In this document: positions 48,010-63,784 of the stretch, one piece after another
Position numbering within the stretch: the stretch's first letter is position 1
How the letters are laid out: each line of letters begins with the position of its first letter
From: Drosophila pseudoobscura
Lineage: Eukaryota; Arthropoda; Insecta; Diptera; Drosophilidae
DNA length: 64,000 nucleotides
NCBI RefSeq assembly: GCF_009870125.1
Contig: NC_046683.1
Coordinates: 434,001 to 498,000 of the forward strand
Direction: 5' to 3'
Position numbers and translations under genes: made by a program
The notes under the pieces: model-generated
Databases searched by the model: none
What the model saw: only the letters and a program-made list of their open reading frames with translations
Told to the model about the DNA's origin: nothing

Positions 48010-48195
48010 CCCCCGATTTTCATATTTGATTGACTATTACGAGCGAGCTAGGACTTTCAGCCCTAAAAAAATAATTATAATGAAATATAAAATAAAATAA
48101 AATGATAATGTTTTACATGGTAACTACACGGTAACTACACATTTGCTATGTAGGCAATGCCGTAGAAATGTCAACCGAAGAAAAAAGCTTAAAAG
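48010..48195 (-). repeat. Diverged dispersed repeat, copy 1
   Basis: The minus strand reads GTGTAGTTACCGTGTAGTTA followed by CCATGT, then AT-rich DNA and GGCTGAAAGTCCTAGCT. The same order of blocks occurs on the plus strand at 55560-55800. Boundaries are approximate; family unknown. Confidence 0.4.
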
Positions 48196-49198
48196 TCAAT
48201 AAAAACATATTTCCATATCCGTAACCAATTAGCATATAAATTCATTAACTTTGATCTGAAAACCTATTAAAATAAGCACATTTTTCCGGTATTTTTACAG
48301 TAGTTTTCCTTTACAATTTTCTATAAGAAAGATGATTCTTGATGAAATTTTTTCCTCAAAGGCTCCCTTAAAAGCCAACGAAGTAAAATAAATATGAAGT
48401 GATTTATGGGAGAATGTGTGGTGATAAACATTAATCCTCTTTTAAAATAAATTAATTGCTTCAGAAAATTTTGTTCCGCTTCGCAGACGTTTCTATTTTA
48501 CTAGATAAAGCCAACGGCGACTTATATTTCGCGTACGTTCGCGACCACATATTTAGTTATATCATTATCTAAACTCAAAATTGGATGAACTCCATCTTTT
48601 GTACTAAACATGGAGCTAGCAAAATGCTATCGAATTGCCTTAAAAACCTGCCGTACATTTTTATTCTTTCTATTTCTATTCTTTTTGTACATCAAAAGCG
48701 ACCTACTCATATATCTTATATATTTATGGAGCATAGCATTTGTATACCCTATTTCCTTTTATTAATGCTGAAATCACCTCCCCTCCTCTCACGCGCTTTA
48801 AATTTTTGTTCTTTTTATGGCTGCTCGCCAAACTGGAATTTTTAACACGAATGTGACTGCAATCCAGTGAAACAATGCAGAAAAATGCAAAACAAAACAA
48901 AAAAAGCGTTCAAAATTAAAAAAACATACGATCAAATATCTTTTTAGGAACATGCGGAACATATTACTCGAATTTGAATTGGATTAAAACAGAATTTTTA
49001 ACAAAATTCTTTTATTCGGCTGTTCAAACCGGTTATTTACATAAAAAAATCGAAGCCACAGTATTCTCTATTCGAAATATTCTTTAACAATTATTTACAG
49101 TTTCTGCATTTCTCCTCCTTAATTGTGACTAAAAATAATACTATGTTTAATAAATAAAACTGAAATCACAAGCACCGAGTGCTGCTTAAACCACGCCA

Positions 49199-53763
<4,565 letters not shown>

Positions 53764-54724
53764 TTTTCGTGATCAGCCTGCCAACGGGCCACAAAATATT
53801 AACACAAATTAAACGTTTACAAAGCGATTGATCGGTCAGGTTCAAGCCTTGACCGTAAAAAACTCGAAAAAACCGAGCCACCGAAAAAAATACGGTCGCA
53901 AGCGAAAATAAAAACAAAATATAACAAAAATAAAAACAACAGAAGCAGAGGATGAAAAAATTAAAATTATAACAAAATGCTGCGCCGAAGAAGTTGTCGC
54001 TTGGCTCAGTCTCTCAACCACGGATCTCCGATCGCCGTTAGTTCGTAATGGGGTGTGTGTGTGTGTGGCAATATATGTATAAATTATATGGTGCAACCGT
54101 CACCCGTCACTCAGCAGTTGTCGCGACCGACTGATGGAGCTTCGGGGATCCCGAGGCCGCACTTCGACTCCGCTTCGCAAAAAATTGGCGCCGCTCCATC
54201 TATTATCGATTTCATTTTCATCTATACTTCTAACTGTAGCTTATGCACACGACACACACACTGCACAGCCTGCCAGAGAGACTGAGAGAGCGAGAGAGAG
54301 AAAGATCGCGCAGAGAATAAGCTTAGACAGTAAGCTCTGCAACAGGTGAGAACGTTCTGCTCCCAGATAACGCTCTCACATTAGTGGCACACTTTCAGTT
54401 TCCGTACGTGCAGACACAATCAAAGAGAGTCCAACTAGCCAGCTCCTATCCATAAATAAAACTTACTTGAGCTTTGAGAGAATCAGCTTAAACAACCAGG
54501 CAGCGCAGCTGACGCATTGCAATCTACATGGGTCTGCGTCTGCGAGGCTGGGGGCAGCTTGAGTCAGACTTTGAGGAGTTACTCATGCTCATACAGCTGT
54601 TATGATCGTTTTTGGAAGGAAAGCTGTTTTGAATTCGACGGTGTATCGATTACACAATGCACTTCGTGAGAATGAACCATTTTTCAATAATTGCTGATGA
54701 TTCGCTCCGCCTATCGCACATAAA

Positions 54725-54746
54725 TATCGATATTTGGGCATCGATA
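54725..54746. promoter_or_regulatory. DRE-like TATCGATA pair
   Basis: TATCGATA at 54725-54732 and ATCGATA at 54740-54746. DRE motifs bind DREF and mark housekeeping promoters in flies. They could serve HisRS or Ggt-1 but lie about 1 kb from both, so assignment is open. Confidence 0.35.
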
Positions 54747-54892
54747 ATGAAAAAACAAACACGACAAAAATTGCATTACTAAAAGATTAATCAGCTGGTG
54801 GTTTTTTTTATTCACTTACGTTTTATTTGATTAAACCACTAACCATACAATGTATGGTTACTGATTAAACCTAATTTTACACACTATCCAAA

Positions 54893-55430
54893 GAAAAGGG
54901 ACCCACGGAATACCAAAATCGAGGAATATGGTCTCCAATCCTTGACGGTGAACGATTATCCCCTTGTAAGCCAGGGTGGCACCCACCAAAACTAATGAAA
55001 ATGGAATCGTTTTAGCGCAGTTCAGGTGAAAGACATCGTTGTTCTTTTTTAAGTTCAGAGGAAAGATGGTATGGATCTACAATCAGTAATATTTTTCGCC
55101 ATTTACCTCAAGTCGTTGAACTATTTAAATAGAGTGGCCTTAAGTGGGCTAAGTTTTTGTCATCGGTATATGTATATTTGGACCGTATATCTTATCGCCA
55201 AGTCCGAGGTCACACTGATTTTCTTGCCACCATGTTTAGCTCACACACCTTGCAAATTTTTCATAGTATTTTCCAGTATATTTTAAGACGCGTTATGGAC
55301 CCATCTTCTTGTCCAATGCACCAATGTAGAAACCGTGTAGAAATGGCATTTAGAGCCATGTCCCAGACCACATACCAATTCGTGATTAGCATCGAATTCT
55401 TGCCATCAAAATCTGAAATTTTTTAATAAT
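54893..55430 (-). pseudogene. Possible decayed coding sequence
   Basis: On the minus strand the segment nearest 54900-55040 has an open stretch that reads like protein (for example SLVLVGATLAYKGII and LETIFLDFGIPW). Further 5' (up to 55430) other frames give protein-like pieces such as NWYVVWDMALNAIS and RLKIYWKIL, interrupted by stops and frame changes. I recognise no family. It could be a gene remnant or chance open stretches. Confidence 0.25.
55208..55217 (+). promoter_or_regulatory. Motif 1 (M1BP)-like element
   Basis: GGTCACACTG on the plus strand, about 820 bp upstream of the cytosolic HisRS start codon. Motif 1 is typical of translation-machinery and other housekeeping promoters, which suits HisRS, but the distance is long. 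Confidence 0.3.
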
Positions 55431-55559
55431 GTCAGAAAAAGAGCATGTCAAAAACGGAGGCAAAATGGTGTTTTTTTTACGCTAGCGCTTGCATAAAGCT
55501 TATATCAATAAAAAAGCACAAAAATACCCCTTTAGGTGTCGCTTTTGGTAATTACATAC

Positions 55560-55800
55560 AAATGTAGTTAATATGTAGCAACTGTGTAGTTATTGTGTAG
55601 TTACCATGTACGGAAAATTATTTAGTGGAAATTGTTGTCGACCGGTTAAGCTTAAACCTTATTTTACAAGCAATGCAATAAAGATGAAAACTTAAATTTA
55701 ACTATTCTTGTATGAAACCGATTTAATAATCGGTCAAAATTATGAGTTGTGAGCTGAAAGCCTTTGCTATCTAGTAATATTAAACCGAATATCAAAGACG
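55560..55800 (+). repeat. Diverged dispersed repeat, copy 2
   Basis: Contains GTGTAGTTATTGTGTAGTTA, then CCATGTACGG, and further on GAGCTGAAAGCCTTTGCT. It shares block order with the inverted copy near 48010-48195, so the two lie in opposite orientation on either side of Ggt-1. Confidence 0.4.
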
Positions 55801-56036
55801 AGTAATATGATGGAACTTGAATACTAATAATTTATCAGTATTTTTAAGGTATATTTTAAAATTTGTGACGTCAGGTAGTATATTTCACGGAATTGACGTC
55901 TCCCGAAACCCCCCTTGACAGGAAGTAAAATATATTCTTTGCGCCTCGCAAAAGTCCGCCACTGCCGCGAAAAAGTGTACTCTGCAATTGCTGTGCCTCT
56001 CGTGCTGCCGATTTTTCTATTGTCTTTGGCTGGAAT

Positions 56037-59000
56037 ATGAGTGATTCGCGTGAACAGATTTTGGAGCAAATTAAAGAGCAAGGCGATCTCGTGCGTCAGT
56101 TAAAGGGAGCCAAGGAGTCCAAGGAGAAGGTCAGTGTTCTGTTTGCTACATGCGCACAGCAGCCCCTCACCCCCACCATATGCATGCCACAGCCACCAGC
56201 AGCAACAGCCACCAGCCACTGGCCGTAACCAATGACCACCATTGTGTGTGTACATAGAAATAATGCAATTGTTCTTGTAATTGCTCGAAACCCTCTGTCT
56301 CCTCACCCCCCCCTGCTGCTGCTTATCCCAAACCCTGTTGCACCATCACCATCCTAGGGCGCAATCAGGGTTAGGTATTTCGTCAGCATTTACAGAATCA
56401 GAATCCACGCAACTGCCGCTCTGTGATTCAGTGCTGCGTTGGCAGTTCAATTTATCGGATTTTACAGTAATTAGATTGAATGCAGAGCCAGCAGCAGCCT
56501 CAGAAGGAGAAACAGAAATAGCAATAATGCGAACACAAAAGCAACAAAGAGCGCGCGCGCTCTGCAAACTTTCACATTCGCTTGTGCCGTTGTTGCTTTT
56601 GTTTTTTGTCTTGTTGCTGTGGCATTGCACTCTTAAATTATACATTGAAATGGACGATTCCCGCTTGAATCCCACTCCACCTCACATCAAAATGCACATC
56701 CATCCACATTCGGGCAGTTGTCAAGAGAGGTTTTGTGGCCTCTAACATTGTTGTACTAGTATTCAGTGTGTGACCGACTGACTGACTGACTGAATGACTA
56801 ATAGTGGCGAATGATAGCGACTGGTCAAGCAGGAGGCATATACGACGGGCACATGGTGGTTATAGTAGCTGTTCTGTTGCGGGGCCCCCCTCCTCCCCAC
56901 AGAAACCTGCTAGACCGCATTATCTTTTAAGAAACTCGACGTCTAGTGTCAAAATTCTGCATGAGTGTGTGCATATGTGTGCTGTGCATGTGTGTGAATG
57001 CAAGATCAGCTGTCCCTGTCCCCCCAGTGCTGCCATCTGGCGGAACACTGATGCAAAGGATGTGAGAACCAGTGTTCAGTTCAGCGAACTGTGTGTCCTT
57101 CAAGCCCACCACCCACAATCACCCACCCCACTCATCCAGCCGCCGCGCGTCTCATTCCTGTTTGGTTCCGTTCCGCTTCCCTCCGAGTGTTCAAGTGCCA
57201 TATAAAAGTGTTTCAATAAAAAAACGAAAAAAAAACGTATCAGCGCTGACGGTCAATGGAACGCAATATATTATATTGTATTGTTTTTTAATTCTGGCTT
57301 CGACTACATTTGGTTTAGACTGCACACACACACACTCACACACACATATACGCAGGCATTCGTTTTTATTGTACATTCACCTTATTTCATCACTAACACA
57401 ATTTAGTCATAAAATAAGTCGAAAAAAGTAACCGCAAGCGAACGAGAGGCTCAAATCTAAAAAAGTTTCATTTATTGTTGTTGTTGTTTAATTAGGTTTG
57501 AAAAAGAAAATTGCGAAAGAAAGTTGGCCGAATTTTGAGCAGAAAAGAAAATAAGAAGGTTAGAGAGAGAGAGAGAGAAAAGACAAACGAAGTTACAAAA
57601 AAAACGTTTGAAAGTAAACAAAAGCAAAAACAAAAACCAAAACCAAAACCGAAAAAAACATATGTTGCGTTCAATTGGCCGCCAGTGGCGCTGTAGTGCT
57701 GCGTTTCAGTGTGCAACGTACCAGCTGGCGGCGCCTGGCGGTGTGCGCTCGAGATCAACGATTGAAAAAGCACAGCAACAACAACAAGAACAACAAAATC
57801 AGCATGAGCCACAACAGCAACAACAGATACAAGAACAACAACAACAACAAGCACAGATCAATAAGGTTAGCATCTAAGTACCGCTTACCAACTGTGACAA
57901 AAGTATTGCAGCGCTACCCACCGCTTCTTACTTGCAGATCGATGAGGAAGTCGCCCGCCTTCTGGCCCTCAAGGCCCAACTAGGCGGCGATGCGGCCCCC
58001 GCCAGCCAGAAATTCACCCTGAAGACGCCCAAGGGCACCCGGGACTATGCCCCCCAGCAGATGACGCTGCGCCAGGGCGTACTGGACAAGATTGTGCAGG
58101 TTTTTAAGCGCCACGGTGGCGAGGCCATCGACACGCCCGTCTTTGAGTTGAAGGTGAGTCCCGACCCTCTCCCCCGCCCAGTACCGAGCTTATAGACTCC
58201 TCCATTCCCCATCTACAGGAAGTGCTCACTGGAAAGTACGGCGAGGACTCGAAGCTGATCTATGACCTGAAGGACCAGGGCGGCGAGATCCTGTCCATGC
58301 GGTACGACCTCACGGTGCCCCTCGCCCGTTACCTGGCCATGAACAAGATATCCAGCATCAAGCGCTACCATATCGCCAAGGTCTATCGGCGGGACAACCC
58401 GGCCATGACCCGCGGCCGGTACCGGGAATTCTACCAGTGCGACTTCGACATCGCCGGCACCTACGACCCAATGCTTGCCGACGCTGAGTGCGTGAAGATC
58501 GTGGCCGAGATCCTGGACACGCTGGAAATTGGAGATTATGTGATAAAGCTGAACCACCGCCAGCTGCTGGACGGCATGTTCGAGGCTTGCGGCGTCCCGG
58601 CTGAGAGCTTCCGCGCCATCTGCTCGGCAGTGGACAAGCTGGACAAGGTAGATTGGGACATGGACACGCTTCTGACGTGTCACCTCTGATTTGGATATGC
58701 ATTAATCAAGATGATTCTTCTTCTAGTCCCCCTGGGCGGATGTGCGCAAGGAAATGGTGACGGAGAAGGGCCTAGACGAGGCAACGGCCGAAATGATTGG
58801 CGAGTATGTGCGCCTAAGCGGCGGAACGGAATTGGTGGAGCAGCTGCTGGCGGACCCCAAGCTGAAGGCAGTGCCCAATGCGGTCAAGGGTCTGGAGGGG
58901 ATGCAGTTGCTGCTCAAGTACTGCTCCATCTTCGGCCTGGACAAACGGGTAAGCTTCGACCTGAGTCTGGCGCGTGGCCTCGACTACTATACGGGCGTCA

Positions 59001-59614
59001 TCTACGAGGGCGTGCTCAAGGCAGAGCCCAGCAGCAGATCCCCGGCGAAGTCCCCACAGCAGAACGGGGAGACCGCGGAGCAGGCCACCGTGGGATCTGT
59101 GGCCGGTGGCGGTCGGTACGACAACCTGGTAGGAATGTTCGATACACGCGGCAAGGCCGTTCCCTGCGTGGGTGTCTCCATTGGCGTGGAGCGGATATTC
59201 GCAGTGCTGGAGGCCCGGTTCGCGGCCAGCAAGGTGAAGCTTCGCACCAACGATGTGGAGGCGTACGTGGCATCCGCTCACAAGGGTCTCCACGAGCAGC
59301 GGCTGCGCGTGCTCAACCAGCTCTGGGATGCAGGCATCAAGGTGCGTTTAAGGAGCTCCCTTTTGTATTCAAGTAACCTTATAATCGAATCCCAATCTCC
59401 CCTTCCACAGGCGGAGCACTCGTACAAGCTGAATCCGAAGCTATTGGTCCAACTGCAGCACTGCGAGGAGCACCAGATCCCCCTGGTTGTCGTCCTGGGC
59501 GACGCGGAGCTGGCCCAGGGTCTTGTCAAGCTGCGCGAGGTTACCACACGGCAGGAGACGAGCGTCAAGCTGGAGGATTTGCCTGGAGAAATTCGGAGAC
59601 GTCAGCAGGCCTAA
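56037..59614 (+). CDS. HisRS: Histidyl-tRNA synthetase, cytosolic form
   Basis: Class II aminoacyl-tRNA synthetase that charges tRNA-His. Exons: 56037-56129, 57938-58153, 58219-58647, 58727-59341, 59411-59614; all phase 0, 518 aa. Residues 3 to about 48 form a WHEP helix-turn-helix ([19 protein letters not shown] continuing into exon 2). The catalytic core starts near [13 protein letters not shown]. Motif 2 is around [20 protein letters not shown]. The HisRS signature [10 protein letters not shown] is at 327-336. Motif 3 is GGGRYDNL through GVSIGVERI. The anticodon-binding domain fills the last 100 residues. The first exon is alternative: this one, without a leader, gives the cytosolic enzyme. 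The donor after KEK is GTCAGT. A poly(A) signal follows the stop by about 190 nt. Confidence 0.95.
56130..57661 (+). other. HisRS intron 1 with internal promoter region
   Basis: Intron of the cytosolic transcript; it contains the alternative mitochondrial first exon at its 3' side. A TATA box lies at 57201-57208. AT-rich with (CA)n and (TTG)n repeats. No separate gene is supported. Confidence 0.6.
57201..57208 (+). promoter_or_regulatory. Candidate TATA box for the mitochondrial HisRS transcript
   Basis: TATAAAAG within HisRS intron 1, about 460 bp before the alternative ATG at 57662. It would allow the mitochondrial form to have its own start site. An alternative is that both forms come from one upstream promoter by splicing. 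Confidence 0.35.
57662..57865 (+). CDS. HisRS: Alternative first exon: mitochondrial HisRS
   Basis: 68 codons ending AAG before a GTTAGC donor, phase 0, so it joins the common exon at 57938 and gives a 555-aa protein. The leader [16 protein letters not shown] is rich in Arg and hydrophobic residues with no acid, which is the pattern of a mitochondrial presequence. About residues 38-66 are strongly Gln-rich (CAA/CAG repeats), then QINK. The WHEP first half is replaced, so only exon 2 of the WHEP domain would remain. Animals without a separate HARS2 gene commonly make both forms from one gene by alternative starts; here the sequence supports that. Confidence 0.82.
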
Positions 59615-59804
59615 GCCTGGATACTTTCCCGCACGGATGTGCGGTGCCTGCCTATCCTTTAATTTATAAACCGCATTCATCCTGTAATCTTTTTTTTTGT
59701 ATATGTACGTTTTGTATTTTTGGGCCCAGAGGCGCCTCGTGCTACTATTATTATCGTAGGAATTACTTTGGATCTTTGAACTTATACCAAAACTGAACGC
59801 TAAA

Positions 59805-59810
59805 AATAAA
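59805..59810 (+). terminator. HisRS: Poly(A) signal of HisRS
   Basis: AATAAA about 190 nt after the HisRS stop and about 130 nt before the splice acceptor of the next gene's 5' UTR exon. Confidence 0.6.
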
Positions 59811-60002
59811 TTGCAAACGCAATTCGCATTTAAACGAGAAAACACCTGTGTTTTGGGCCCACTCTTAGCTATTGATACTGTCCCCTTGATCCCTTGCTTC
59901 CGTCTGAATAAATCCAATGTCGTTCCTTCCATCCCATTGCAGAGCGACGGCAGGAACCAGGAGGAGGAGCACCACACATAAAAGAATAGGAGGGAGGACA
60001 GG

Positions 60003-60212
60003 ATGCCGGAGACGCTGCCCGCAACGGCCACGGTGACAGCCTCGAGCATCGACTGCACTGTCGCCGTGCTCAAGGTGCCGACGCCCACCATGCAGATGCC
60101 GCAGGTGTGCAACCTCCAGAGCCTGGGCCTCATCATGGAGCCCAATAACATCAACATCGAGCTGAATCCCGCGGCCACTCCCACGCCCACTCCCACTTCC
60201 CCCGAGTTCAAG
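60003..60212 (+). CDS. First coding exon of an unidentified gene (rest beyond window)
   Basis: Exon from a TTGCAG acceptor at 59942 (60 nt of UTR) to a GTGAGT donor after AAG at 60212. The 70 codons start MPETLPATATVTASSIDC, continue through NLQSLGLIMEPNNINIELN, and end in a Thr-Pro-rich stretch before SPEFK, phase 0. Codon bias is GC-rich at third positions, as in the neighbouring HisRS, unlike the surrounding non-coding DNA. No signal peptide or known domain is visible. The next exon is not found before the window end, so a first intron of at least 3.8 kb is implied. The acceptor shows there is a 5' UTR exon upstream, possibly within or before HisRS. I do not recognise the gene. Confidence 0.6.
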
Positions 60213-60313
60213 GTGAGTTCTCCACAGTGTCCACAGGCATTTTATTTATGAAGTGGATTTGGAATATGGGATACAGGATACAGAATACAGGATGAAGGAT
60301 TAAGGGATATTTT

Positions 60314-60752
60314 TTAATCATACTTTTTTCTGGGCTTCTTGAGCATCGAAGCGATCAGTGCGTGGAAGGCAGACGTTGTCTCTACGCGAGCCACTGACTG
60401 GCGTCTGTTATGAGGTGGCGCTGCTTCTTCACCTGCTTCTCCTGCATCTTCTCTGGCCTCTAGGGAAGTCTTGGAAGTCAGCTTCGCCACCGACATTCTG
60501 ATATCATTGAAGTCTCCCCCCGTGGCTTGGCAGTTGCTCGTCCTTTGATTCCTGCTGTGGCCGATCCCAGAAGAGCTCAGCCATACCGTCGTGAAGTGCA
60601 GAAGCACCTCCCTCTTGGATCATCATCAACGGGACACGTGCAAGGTTCTCCTGGGGATTCACAATGGGATTCGGAGAATTGGAGAATTTTCTTACAGATT
60701 TTCGAAAGGGAAAGGAAATTCTAAGTCCCTCCTTCCAACAACTGGGATGCAT
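60314..60752 (-). pseudogene. ORF pair split by one base in a G run
   Basis: From ATG at 60752 the minus-strand frame runs 82 codons to a stop at 60504. A run of six G (plus strand CCCCCC near 60515-60520) lies six codons before this stop; with five G the frame would continue to the stop at 60314, about 146 codons in total. Both halves look protein-like (MAELFWDRPQQ; SAFHALIASMLKKPRKK). No family is recognised. It could be a broken gene, a homopolymer sequencing error, or chance. Confidence 0.3.
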
Positions 60753-61154
60753 CCCATACGAAGGACATTTGGTAATTTGATTATGTCACATTCTGTCGCG
60801 GCTGCCCATCGCTCCGCTTTCACACTCGAATTGAGTCCTGATGTCCTGTCCTGAGCCGATCTCTCTCTCTCTCTGCTCCGACAAGCGCATTTTTTATGCC
60901 TCACTGCGTGCAGTTCGTTGGCAAGGTGCCGTCAGGGCAGAACAGGGCAAGGAACAAGGAACAAGGGAGGAGATGCAGTGGGGTTGCTCCGTCCTCCTCT
61001 CATTCAAATGCCCTAACGCGCTGCTGATTTTGACAGGCGCCGCCGCAACGCTGCAACGTCCGCGTCTCTGCCAGCGTCGCTGTCTGGCTAATACAGTTTT
61101 AATATAAACGAGCCGGAACGTTGTGAGTCGCAGCTAGGGCTGCGACTCTACATT

Positions 61155-61495
61155 TATACCCGATACTCAGTCAGTGTGGCCCCCTCCGCCAGAGGGCGCC
61201 TACTGCACGATGAAGACTGTGCGTGGGTGTAAAAGAGAGGGATGAGTAAACGAGTGGCTATGCTATCGTAGCCACTGCAAATTTATTGTTCCTTCCGGCT
61301 ATAGTAATGATCCGAGTCTGGATACAAAATTTGGTTGTTCCTGCTATTATAGTCTCTAGGATCTAGGCGCTGACTGATCCCGGGACTGACAGACCGACAT
61401 GGCAATATTGGCTCGGCTATTCCTTCTGGGTGTCACACACATCCACTTTCACCAAAAATATAATATACCCCTATACTCTTTGAGTATCGAGCATA
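61155..61495. mobile_element. 341-bp non-autonomous element with terminal inverted repeats
   Basis: TATACCCGATACTCA at 61155-61169 and TGAGTATCGAGCATA at 61481-61495 are inverted complements at 13 of 15 positions. Just inside the right end is a hairpin, ATACTCTTTGAGTAT. The interior carries GACTGACAGACCGACATGGC followed by ATTGGCTCGGCTATTCC and TTCTGGGTGTCACACACATC, which I associate with an abundant dispersed Drosophila repeat (DINE-1/mini-me-like). No ORF. Confidence 0.55.
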
Positions 61496-61897
61496 AAAAT
61501 GTCATTTCGTTTCAAGGATTGTCCAACCATTTACTGTCTCTCTCTCCTGCTGACATGTCAGTGCCAGGCCGAAGCCGAGACCGAGGCTCAAGCCGATGGC
61601 GGGTCGCACAGTGGGATGGAATGGCAGCAGAGCAAGGAGCAAAGTTGCTTATTATCACTCGGTTCAATTAGAGATGCAATTGGGTATCAATCTATATGAT
61701 ATACAATTTATTATTCCTAATATTCCTGTCTGATAAACAAGTAGTCAGTATGGATTCTTCCTGTTCAAATTTCGGATGGGTATTTGCCGCTCGCTTGGCC
61801 ACTGTGCGCTCCCGTGGTGGTGGTGGGATTGGGTTAGGAATTTCGGGTTTGGGTTTGGGTTTGGGTTCGCTGTCGCCTTTGCCCTTCATATGGCATT

Positions 61898-61900
<3 letters not shown>

Positions 61901-61945
<45 letters not shown>
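61901..61945. repeat. (GT)22 microsatellite
   Basis: Perfect GT tract of about 22 units. It lies 35 bp after a short TTTGGG hexamer run. Confidence 0.95.
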
Positions 61946-61949
<4 letters not shown>

Positions 61950-62362
61950 GATTTGTATCATGAGACTGAACAGGGGGTGCGGTGCACTCCAGTCAGGGAA
62001 GCGACGTTGATATCATTCGATGCTTCTAATTTACGGATTAATGAAAGGCGCAATTTTACATATGGAAATGCTCCCCGCTCTGGCTGTAGCTCTTCCTTTG
62101 CCAGTGCCTCTGCCGATCGTGGGAAGCGATTAGACTGGTGGTGCGCCGCTCGTGGTCGTTTTCGTGGTGCCCTAGTCCCCTGAAAACCGTTCCGACTGGC
62201 ATTGATGGATTGTCTCATAAATTTGTGATTTGCTAAGCTTGGCTTCCATTTCATTATTCCATATTCAATACCAGTGCATCCACACAGATCACAGAGTCAA
62301 TTTGTGTGACATAAAACCTTTGAGTAGGTGGTAGGTAGGGGTAAAGGGTAGGCCCCGCCCCA

Positions 62363-62884
62363 TTGCCCTTTTGCGTATGTGACGACAGGGTAAATTTGAG
62401 GTGGATTTCTGGTCAGAAAAGACGAATGAGCTCCATGGTGGCGGGAAGGGGGGAAGAGCGGGTCCGATCCAAAGCATTTCCCCCTAATATGTCCAAATCC
62501 CTTTTGGGAGTGCGTGCTCCCATCTATAGAGATGCCATCTATCGGCCATTTTTGAGTCGCGCTAAGCTTCAATTTTCCAATTCACAGTTCATCGCCTTGG
62601 AAAAAAAATTGCGGGCACACATCAGGGAAATACTGAATACTGAACACCGAATGGAGGATACCCTGCCTGAGAAGGGGATTTCAAGTTATTTAAATTATTT
62701 ATTGGCTTTGGAGGGAATTCTAGTAGATCTTACTAGTCCCTCATTTAGAGTTCTTCAAGGGCTTTCTGAAAAAAAACTCGAGCAGTGTCCTGCCAAACAC
62801 CGCACATCCCCGCAGTCCCTCGTCTGCCACAGCCATAGTACTTTCTCTGCGGGGAAGGGTGTGCCTGCAGCTCGCAAACACTAA
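62363..62884 (+). CDS. Hypothetical ORF, doubtful
   Basis: 173-codon open frame with a mixed, non-repetitive composition (for example APIYRDAIYRPFLSRAKLQF, and SSYLNYLLALEGILVDL further on). No signal peptide, domain or splice context is recognised, and chance ORFs of similar length exist in this window. It may be the remnant of an element. Confidence 0.15.
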   Translation: MPFCVCDDRVNLRWISGQKRRMSSMVAGRGEERVRSKAFPPNMSKSLLGVRAPIYRDAIYRPFLSRAKLQFSNSQFIALEKKLRAHIREILNTEHRMEDTLPEKGISSYLNYLLALEGILVDLTSPSFRVLQGLSEKKLEQCPAKHRTSPQSLVCHSHSTFSAGKGVPAARKH

Positions 62885-63784
62885 TAATATTAATAACGAT
62901 TATCGTTCGCTAGAAATGGATCTGGCAATCGGATTCGAAGTCATAAATAGGCAACGCACTCACTCTCTCTCATTCAACTCGTAGTCCATCATCCGTCCAT
63001 CGATGGTATCTCTCCCTCTCTCTGCAGAGAGAGCGAAAGAGATCGAGGGCCACGCGGCGGCAGTTGCTTATCTCGGGTGACCAGAGCGACACGTGCGATT
63101 GCCAATTCCATGCATAGTTTCCCTGTGTGCGTGTGTGTGTGTGTGCGTGTGACCAGCAGCAGCGGGTGGGAAGGAAAGCGGCGGTGGTACCAGTAAATTT
63201 GCGTGCAATCGTTCTCCCTGCGTTTTTAATGACTCAGTCGTCCACTGAAGCGCTCTCGCTCTCACTCTCTCTCACTGCCACACTCTCCTTTAATTCGATT
63301 ATGAGAGGCTTTTTTCCCTGGCGGGGCATTGGTGGTGGCTAAAGTAATTGAAACTCTAACTGTAAGTGGAACGCTGCCTGTCCCACTCCTTTCTCATACT
63401 GTCACGTGCTCTTGGCTCCCTCTATGCGTGTGTGTGTGCATGTGTGTGTGTGTGCGGCCAAGTACAACTAATGTGGGTGTTAACGGCGTGTTAAGTGATT
63501 TTGCCATTTGTTGTAAAATCGAACAATCGGCAAAGCCAGCTCTGCGACTCTGACTTCGACACCGAAACTCCTGATAAGTATCGGCGAGAACTGTGCACGT
63601 TTCGCACATATTTCAAAAAGGTTCTGGAAGGAATCGCTGGGAAAAACTTTTCAATTTCCGCTTTAAAATTTCCGCTGCAGCGCCTGCAAACAATTTTACG
63701 AAAGTGGCGACTGTAACGATAATCCGCTACTATGTTTCTCTTTGGAAAAGTCGTCGGTGAACCATTCCCCTCTCTTTGGGTCGT

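Larger units (their letters stand above)
46870..49198. other. Intergenic between Pgant7 and Ggt-1
   Basis: 2.3 kb. It holds a 99-bp-period tandem duplication (47411-47600), a promoter or insulator-like motif (47839-47848), and AT-rich DNA with a dispersed repeat copy near 48010-48190. No coding sequence supported. Confidence 0.55.
53764..56036. other. Intergenic between Ggt-1 and HisRS (divergent)
   Basis: It should contain both divergent promoters. Holds a T-rich probable Ggt-1 5' UTR (about 53764-54020 on the minus strand), a GA-rich patch at 54270-54303, DRE-like TATCGATA sites, a possible coding remnant, and a dispersed-repeat copy. No intact gene. Confidence 0.55.

Noticed and set aside
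58711-59376. Plus-strand ORF of 221 codons overlapping HisRS exon 4
   Set aside because: Shifted frame of a GC-rich real exon, Gly/Arg-rich translation.
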